Both the position numbers and the translations under genes were made by a program. The notes under the pieces were generated by a model. It was not told the DNA's origin. It was given only the letters and a program-made list of their open reading frames with translations, and did not search any database. Of a stretch of 24,050 nt of DNA, positions 19,406-24,050 are shown piece by piece. Origin of the DNA: Isoetes engelmannii (taxonomy: Eukaryota > Streptophyta > Lycopodiopsida > Isoetales > Isoetaceae); contig JAANSK020241071.1 of the NCBI GenBank assembly GCA_011763485.2, forward strand, positions 1 through 24,050, given 5' to 3'. Each line of letters opens with the position of its first letter. The first letter of the stretch is position 1.

Positions 19406-19493
19406 CACCTTGTCACTATAGCTCTAGAAGTCACATTTACCTTCGTTTCCAACGAATAGAAGGTAAATGGACTTCTAGAGCAAGTGACAAGTG
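19406..19493. repeat. 88-bp imperfect inverted repeat (foldback)
   Basis: The left arm has CTTGTCACT, then GCTCTAGAAGTC, then CATTTACCTTC; the right arm has their exact complements in reverse order. This gives at least 32 base pairs with two small bulges and a loop of about 14 bases. It starts 7 bp after the 37-bp repeat and sits downstream of the recombinase. It resembles a foldback element or the hairpin of a small-RNA precursor. Confidence 0.88.
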
Positions 19494-19980
19494 TCCCAGG
19501 CAGTTAGCAACTGCCGGACTCTCATCCTATTTGTAGTTTGGCACCTAGGTTCCTCGCATCAGCTCTTCAGTGCGCATCTCCATTTTGGAAAAGTTCCTGG
19601 CTCACTTCCCGCCACCCTCCCTTTTTCCCCCTCTCTCCTCAGGTTTCTTGTTTGGCCTTAGTGGTATGACCTGCTTCAGTTATTGCTACATTTATTGAGT
19701 TATGGTTATGGAGCCTTGGTGGCTTGTGTAAATATGGAACTGTTGGTTTATGAGTTTTGGAGCCTTGGTGGCTTGGTCATAGTTTTAAGCCTTGGTGGCT
19801 GGTTTATGATATTAGAGACTTGGTGGCTTATGGTTGTTGGCAATGGTGGTTGCATTGGTAGCCTTTGGAGCCAGTGGGCCCAGGGGTCGGTCTTACTCGT
19901 GCTTTTGTTTTGCAGGATGATGCGGTCATGTCCTGATTTTGGTGGTGAACGTGCTGCTGTCGATCATCTTCCTATATAGC
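19494..19980. other. Spacer with a degenerate TTGGTGGCTT minisatellite
   Basis: No gene is supported. A cytosine-rich stretch at 19615-19640 is followed by four copies of an (A)G(C/A)CTTGGTGGCT word at 19712, 19761, 19788 and 19816, with spacings of 49, 27 and 28 bp, and a looser one near 19840. The + strand here is G- and T-rich, and one frame stays open for that reason alone. Confidence 0.6.
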
Positions 19981-20203
19981 TAGCAGTTCACATCTTCATG
20001 TGGCTTCCCTTTACCATTTATCTGTAAACCCGAAAAGGCCTGTAGGCGTGAGGGTTCTTTCCTTTTTAGAATGTGAATAAAAGCTCTTAGATGATCCTTA
20101 GGGTTTCCTTGAAAACCCGTAAGGGCAAGGTTTTCATCCCAGGGATAAGCTTCTTTCTTAGAGATCAGTGTGTTTCTGTTTATGGAGATGCCCACCAGGG
20201 CCA
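19981..20203 (+). mobile_element. LINE 3' UTR and terminus
   Basis: AAACCCG occurs twice (20027 and 20113), each followed by a G-rich complement (GAGGGTT and GGTTTTC). The second forms the hairpin GAAAACC/GGTTTTC at 20111-20135, matching the layout of the LINE 3' end at 1964-1999. The block ends with the 37-bp word shared with 19362. No coding part of the same element was found to its left, so it is a heavily 5'-truncated or rearranged insertion. Confidence 0.5.
20167..20203 (+). repeat. 37-bp direct repeat, copy 2
   Basis: Matches 19362-19398 except for one base (C here, T there, in GAGATGCYCACC). Its right edge coincides with the start of the antisense endonuclease fragment, so it marks an element boundary. 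Confidence 0.85.
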
Positions 20204-20600
20204 CAGTGCTCCCCATCACTCCATGAATAAGCATGAGAGGATGAGGCAGGGATATAATAGAAGTTTGCCATAAGGCTATCCCAGCTAATTCTTTCCTTGT
20301 TGGTCATGTTTATTTTCTCACCAAGCTTTTGATCACATGCAGGGGTATTATCGAAATCCCCTACCATCAATATATTATGCATATTGTTCGTTTGCAGCCA
20401 AGTATCCATATCTACCAACTGAATTTGTCTCTTAGCAGAATTTGTAGATACATACACGTTGATCAGACCAATAGGCTTCATTTCATTCTCAAGTATGGCT
20501 ATAGACCATCTGCTAGATGGATGTACGTAATTGTTTGTATACTATAGGCCTTTCCAACTTGTGCATATACCCCCTTTTGTGCTTTCAACAAATGTCCATA
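20204..20600 (-). pseudogene. LINE endonuclease (EEP family) fragment, antisense
   Basis: Read on the - strand, the frame gives SRWSIAILENEMK (20525-20480), KPIGLINVYVSTNSAKRQIQ, HNILMVGDFDNTPACDQKLG, ISWDSLMANFYYI and AYSWSDGEH near 20230. This is the middle of the apurinic-endonuclease-like domain that nicks the target in LINE retrotransposition. The IxNVY and VGDFN signatures are present, the latter as GDFD. After SDGEH the similarity stops, at the edge of the 37-bp repeat. The RT that should follow (leftward) is missing, so the piece was cut off by another insertion or deletion. Confidence 0.75.
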
Positions 20601-20814
20601 TTGAATCTCCATTTAAGTTTATGTAACTGCTCAATCTCTAGCTACTTCAAAACTCGATAATCTATGTTCTTGTATCAAACCGCCGCCTTAGTGCCTGCGC
20701 TGTGACCGCTTCATGTAATTCCTTGTAGATGTTAGCATCAAACACAAAATTCAGCACAAGTAGGATAAGATTTCACAGCTTTCAATGACACCACCATTCC
20801 GCATATGACAGTGT
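20601..20814. other. Spacer between two LINE fragments
   Basis: The left edge may hold the degraded start of the antisense endonuclease; the right edge may hold the beginning of the following RT fragment. No motif is clear in either direction. Confidence 0.3.
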
Positions 20815-21916
20815 TAGTTGGAGTTCATGCGCTTATGTATGCTCATACTAGGATTCAGGCAACAGTTCACCTCAGATGTGGAATTGCATGTCTCTGCTCG
20901 AGTTGCCATTCTCTTTCACGGTGAGCCATCATATGTTTTTTTGCTTGGTGGTGGTATTCGTCAGAGCTGCCCTTTAGCACCGCTTCTTTTTAAAATTGTT
21001 ACAGAGACTTTGTCGCAGTTATTTGTAGATGCAACTACGGAGGTGCTCCTTCAAGGTCTCACTATGGAGGATGGTACGCAGGAAGTCTGTAACCAATATG
21101 CAGATGATACATTCCTCTTAGTTCTAGTCGCGAATCCCGAAAATCTTGAAGTTGCGAAACTACTTTTAGACATATTCTCACTAGCTTTTGGTTGGCAAAA
21201 ATGTACAGCTTGATGGATGTTGGACACTCCGATTCCGGCATGTGTTCATGATTATCGATGGAATCTTCTCACTCATGGATAGACCACCAAGTTTCTTGGA
21301 ATTCCAATTGGTATCCATTATGTTAATGCAGGAGCAGCATGGGACGAAATTATCAGGGGTTTGGAGAAACACTTGTTTTGGTGGTCAACTGCGAAGCCCT
21401 TGTTGGTCGTATTACAATAGCCAAACCAGTTCTCAGTAGTACCCACGTTCATATGGCCTTCTTGTTGTTAGCCCCACAGGTCAGTATAGGAGTGCATTGC
21501 AATAGTTCAAAACTTCATTTGGGCTGGTATTGCGGAGGTGCTATAGTTAAGGTGGTTTGGTCGAAATGCATCCTTCCTAAGTGGGCAGATGGCTTGGGTA
21601 TGTTTGATTTCCTACTGCAGAGTAAAGTCCCCATCCCAAAATTTATTTGGAGACTTCTAAATGGCGAAGACGACTCTCCTAGTCTGCATCTTCTCAAACA
21701 ATCTCTTGGCCATTGCATTCCTTTGGGAAAGAAGGCAGTCAAACTAGTTCCTCTTTGGGCTCTATTTCATCCTCTTGAGCCTCTTCCAAATGCCTCCCTT
21801 CTTACGAGGATTATTGACAGCATGGAGTGCCCTTCTATCCATGCTCTACTAGATATTATGTGGTGGTGGATGCCATTGCCACCAGATATCTCAACAGCCC
21901 CACTTGCTGCATCCCC
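20815..21916 (+). pseudogene. L1-like LINE reverse transcriptase to C-terminal region, decayed
   Basis: The frame from 20818 reads LILGFRQQF, GEPSYVFLLGGGIRQSCPLA, PLLFKIVTETLSQLF, then NQYADDTFLLV, the RT motif C with intact YADD. The frame passes a TGA at 21211 and a TAG near 21282 and continues with KFLGIPIG and WDEIIRGLEKHLFWW. A shift near 21405 gives LVGRITIAKPVLSSTHVHMA, then VVWSKCILPKWADGLGMFDF, RLLNGEDD and SLGHCIPLG. The order (fingers/palm, YADD, FLGxP, LPKxxGGLG) is that of plant L1-type LINEs and differs from the element at 1-2090. The 5' half is absent, and the right end is cut by the MITE at 21917. Confidence 0.85.
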
Positions 21917-22188
21917 AAATAAAATTTCCCCAAAAACCTCCTTTGGTTTGGGTGCATATTCATGCGGAGGTGACTCCGCTCAGACCTTATAGTATTTCTC
22001 AAGTCTCACTATACAATATAAAAAAACTTGTACGAGCATATCCCACAAACAAGGCTCACTATCTACGGTCCAAATCAAGGAATAACTCGTGAATATGCCC
22101 ATCCAACAGCTCTTGTTGCTCGGGGTCACCCCCCATGCGAATATGCACCCAAACCAAACCAAAGGGAGTTTTAGTGGGGATTTTATTT
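21917..22188. mobile_element. MITE-like element with inverted repeats of about 65 bp
   Basis: The left arm (21917-21978) starts AAATAAAAT and includes CCTTTGGTTTGGGTGCATAT and GTGACTCCG. The right arm (22121-22188) is its reverse complement apart from a GGTTT insertion and scattered changes. The interior of about 142 bp has no coding capacity. Long terminal inverted repeats and small size define a miniature inverted-repeat element. A GGTTTGGTTTGGGTGC end resembles PIF/Harbinger or hAT-derived MITEs, but the superfamily is open because no clear target-site duplication was found. It sits at the end of the LINE fragment's coding similarity. Confidence 0.75.
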
Positions 22189-22780
22189 AAAAGTGTTAGA
22201 TTTAATAGTTTGTGGTGGTGTTGGGTGACGTGGGTAAAGAGGCTTCTTGCATCAAAAACCTGGCAAGAAGACTATCCTCTTTCGAGACTCTTCCTCTGCC
22301 AGATCCGCAACCAGAAACTGCCTTTATATCTAGAGAGTCGGGGCATATGCAGCCTGTTATTTCATACACCCAATGCTATTCCAATTGGAAACCACACATA
22401 ATAATTGGAGGGTTCTTGCAAAATGGTCAAGTGTAGCTAAACATTCAACGATTTTGCACCAAGTCAGAATCATTTTGAAGTCTAAGTTCCTATGCATGTT
22501 TTCTTTTGGCCAAGTTACATGATTAGCATGTGCAGTTTGGAGCTTAGCCACCTCATGAGCCTCTCTATCTCAATCTATGGTAGACAAAACAAATGAAAAC
22601 ATATAAAGTTGATAAGTTGTATATGGTAAAAGTGGGATGCATGTCATTCCCAACTTTTTCCTTAAGAGCTTCTATTCGACACCTATTGATGTTTGAATGT
22701 TGGCTAGTCCTTTCTTTGGGTAAATCAGGTCAGTTAATTCACGTACAAAAAGAAAGACTATCTGAAGTGAGTGGCATCAC
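22189..22780. other. Spacer, possibly further LINE remnant
   Basis: A + strand open stretch at 22135-22401 (WVKRLLASKTWQEDYPLSRL) could continue the interrupted LINE after the MITE, since Trp- and Leu-rich text of this kind is usual there, but no diagnostic motif is present. From 22440 to 22780 nothing is recognised. Confidence 0.25.
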
Positions 22781-22806
22781 ATTTCTCGACTCGCGAGTCG
22801 GGAAAT
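22781..22806. repeat. 26-bp palindrome, core CGACTCGCGAGTCG
   Basis: The 14-bp core is a perfect palindrome, and it extends to 26 bp (AATTTC-type arms) with one mismatch. A related palindrome lies at 23576-23599, sharing ACTCGCGAGTCG and the following GAAAATTG-like flank. Confidence 0.75.
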
Positions 22807-23129
22807 TGCTTGCCAATACGAAATACGAGAAATTGCGAGACCAAATTTTTTACAAACAATGCTTTATTCCCTTAAAACGCTATCTTCGATTACACAAAGT
22901 GCAAATCTGCACCAGTTTTTAGATCAAGAATAACTATATTACAAAGCAATTTACAGTGGCCTTAGAGACCATGGTGGTCTCATTATCACAACTGTTACAT
23001 CATATTCAAAGACAGAATATCGTATAGGATCAACACGTGGAGCGCCCTCTAACAACCTCCAAGCAGGTGCTCACACCTTCCGTTCTCAAAAACAAACTTG
23101 AAGGGTACTACAGACAGTCCTAGTGTGGA
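22807..23129. other. Spacer, no gene seen
   Basis: AT-rich sequence after the palindrome. The short + strand frame through it (22593-22922) has no recognisable domain, and the - strand shows nothing convincing. Confidence 0.3.
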
Positions 23130-23755
23130 GAGCGGATTTGAAATGTTCCTCTTTGCCATAGAGCTCAGGATCCCAGTTTGTCTGAGTCTTTTGAATCCTA
23201 GTTATCATTTGGCTCAGACCAATGATCCACCTCGGGGTCCAATGTGGGGATTTTTATTTTTTCCCATTTCCTTAACATCTCTAAGTCCGTCCTGTCGATC
23301 GGATTTCTTTCAAATCCTGAACCGTTATTTTATTAGAATCCTTTACTGCAGATTTATCGAACTCATAAACTGGAAGCTTACTTGCCCCTGCAGACCCTCC
23401 TTCAGATTCTTTCCCTGGTCTACAACTTGGTCCACAACCAAATCTTTATTGGGCGGGAGTGCAGAAATGTGCTCAGAATTCTCCGAGCACGCTACTGAAG
23501 AAGACAGGGATGGCAAGTCAACGTTATCCATGCCCTGAAAAAGAAAAAATGAGTGAATCAGATTAGATGCTGAGGTTTTCAACTCGCGAGTCGAGAAAAT
23601 TGGAACTGGGTCATCAAGAGGATGCGAACGTAATTAGTTTTTCGCTAGTCTGGCGAGAATGTCGATGGCCTTATCGTCATCCATCCCCTTTAAAATTTCA
23701 TCCTCAGAATCATGGCTATCCTAAGATTTATCTTCGTCATGTGCCGCGTGGTTAA
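23130..23755 (-). pseudogene. Degraded acidic protein-coding fragments, family not recognised
   Basis: Three protein-like runs follow each other on the - strand. 23755-23634: HDEDKS, a TAG, DSHDSEDEILKGMDDDKAID and ILARLAKN with a TAA. 23534-23380: after a strong acceptor (a run of T then TTTTTCAG) comes MDNVDLPSLSSSVACSENSE and PPNKDLVVDQVVDQ. 23400-23200: in a second frame, KLPVYEFDKSAVKDSNKITV and QDLKEIRSTGRT, then after a one-base shift DLEMLRKWEKIKIPTLDPEV and DHWSEPNDN. Charged, low-hydrophobic composition suggests a nuclear or Gag-like protein. I recognise no domain. The changes of frame and stops say pseudogene, although introns could explain some of them. The palindrome at 23576 lies between the first two runs. 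Confidence 0.4.
23576..23599. repeat. Palindrome, core ACTCGCGAGT (second copy)
   Basis: Ten core bases are perfectly palindromic, and the arms TTTTC/GAGAAAA extend it with mismatches. It shares ACTCGCGAGTCG with the palindrome at 22781-22806, about 0.8 kb away. Confidence 0.7.
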
Positions 23756-23804
23756 ATCTATATGTTAACTGAGTGTAGGTAATTCCTTCTGAAACAATAT
23801 CTAT

Positions 23805-24050
23805 ATGTTAATTGCCAACTTGAATGGAGGAAACAGAAAAAAAAGGGGCTGCGTATCTTACTGGGCGCCTTTTGAAGACGACAACAGACACTCAGATTTG
23901 GTAGATATTCAAGTATGGCGAGGGGACAAGGTTTATTACAGTGCGAAAATGGAAGTCAAATGGCCACTTTCAAAACTAAGAGTGCTAATGGAGACGGAAG
24001 AAATCGCATCTGACTTCCACTACTTCATAGATGGCATTAGGGTTGGTTAC
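23805..24050 (+). CDS. Open frame running off the right edge, product not recognised (partial)
   Basis: From ATG 23805 the frame stays open for all 82 codons to the window end. It reads MLIANLNGGNRKKRG, CVSYWAPFEDDNRHSDLVDI, QVWRGDKVYYSAKMEVKW, PLSKLRVLMETEEIAS and DFHYFIDGIRVGY. Composition is protein-like, with alternating hydrophobic residues. A TGA lies a few codons upstream in frame. The pattern (two strands, a helix with LxxLR, then a strand ending FIDGIRV) could be a ubiquitin-like beta-grasp fold, but this is a guess from the pattern only. The true start may be this ATG or a splice acceptor further right. It is the best candidate for a live gene besides the PPR gene. Confidence 0.5.
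   Translation, partial: MLIANLNGGNRKKRGCVSYWAPFEDDNRHSDLVDIQVWRGDKVYYSAKMEVKWPLSKLRVLMETEEIASDFHYFIDGIRVGY

Noticed and set aside
19700-19880. CRISPR-like spaced repeats
   Set aside because: The GGTGGCTT words are degenerate and unequally spaced (49, 27 and 28 bp), in a eukaryotic context, so they are a minisatellite.
20158-20240. Endonuclease reading continued as GPGGHLHKQKHT
   Set aside because: This run comes from reading through the 37-bp LINE-tail repeat in antisense; the same bases recur at 19362 without endonuclease similarity around them.
23098-23538. 146-codon + strand open frame
   Set aside because: The opposite strand carries the better protein-like runs and a strong splice acceptor; this frame shows no motif.
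1-24050. tRNA, rRNA or snRNA genes
   Set aside because: No A/B box pair with a foldable cloverleaf and no rRNA core sequence was noticed on either strand; a covariance scan was not possible here.

Overview
The window looks like a gene-poor stretch of a large land-plant nuclear genome. A fern or another seed-free plant is my best guess. The basis is a PLS-class pentatricopeptide repeat (PPR) gene plus a dead PPR relative, several unrelated LINE fragments, a chromodomain Ty3/gypsy fragment, long AT-rich spacers, plant-like TATA and splice signals, and no bacterial-style gene packing. The species cannot be fixed from the sequence alone.

Layout, left to right. 1-2090: a decayed LINE on the + strand (reverse transcriptase through a Cys-rich C-terminus), ending in a hairpin-bearing 3' UTR and an ATTCT-repeat tail. 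2120-5468: a decayed PPR gene on the - strand, split by a second, GC-rich LINE fragment (about 2762-4045, - strand). 5469-9572: mostly AT-rich spacer with a GC-rich island (5750-6560) and scattered exon-like stretches on the - strand, which may form an intron-containing gene starting at 9626. 10242-11924: the one long, clean protein-coding gene, a PLS-class PPR protein whose last motif runs into nonsense. 12366-12850: the integrase C-terminus and chromodomain of a Ty3/gypsy chromovirus on the - strand.

12906-19270 is the most unusual part. It holds a broken ORF of unknown family (ORF A), followed in the same frame by a histone H3 fold domain. Next come a separate promoter and a 272-codon frame (ORF B) interrupted only by three TAG codons, then 3.4 kb of T-rich sequence, then a degraded tyrosine recombinase of the DIRS/Crypton type with all its catalytic residues still recognisable across one frameshift. 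ORF A, ORF B and the recombinase may be remains of one tyrosine-recombinase mobile element, but no reverse transcriptase was seen between them and the link is inference.

19360-22190 is a patchwork: a near-perfect 88-bp foldback, a degenerate GGTGGCTT minisatellite, a LINE 3' end with the same hairpin logic as the first LINE, an antisense LINE endonuclease fragment, an L1-like reverse transcriptase fragment, and a 272-bp MITE-like element with arms of about 65 bp. 22190-24050 holds two copies of a palindrome with core ACTCGCGAGTCG, degraded acidic coding fragments on the - strand, and an uninterrupted frame on the + strand that runs off the right edge.

The genes do not form a working pathway. 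The intact gene (PPR, probably organelle RNA processing or editing) sits among layers of dead elements. Much of the visible nonsense is TAG at places where CAG is plausible, which would fit cytosine-methylation decay.
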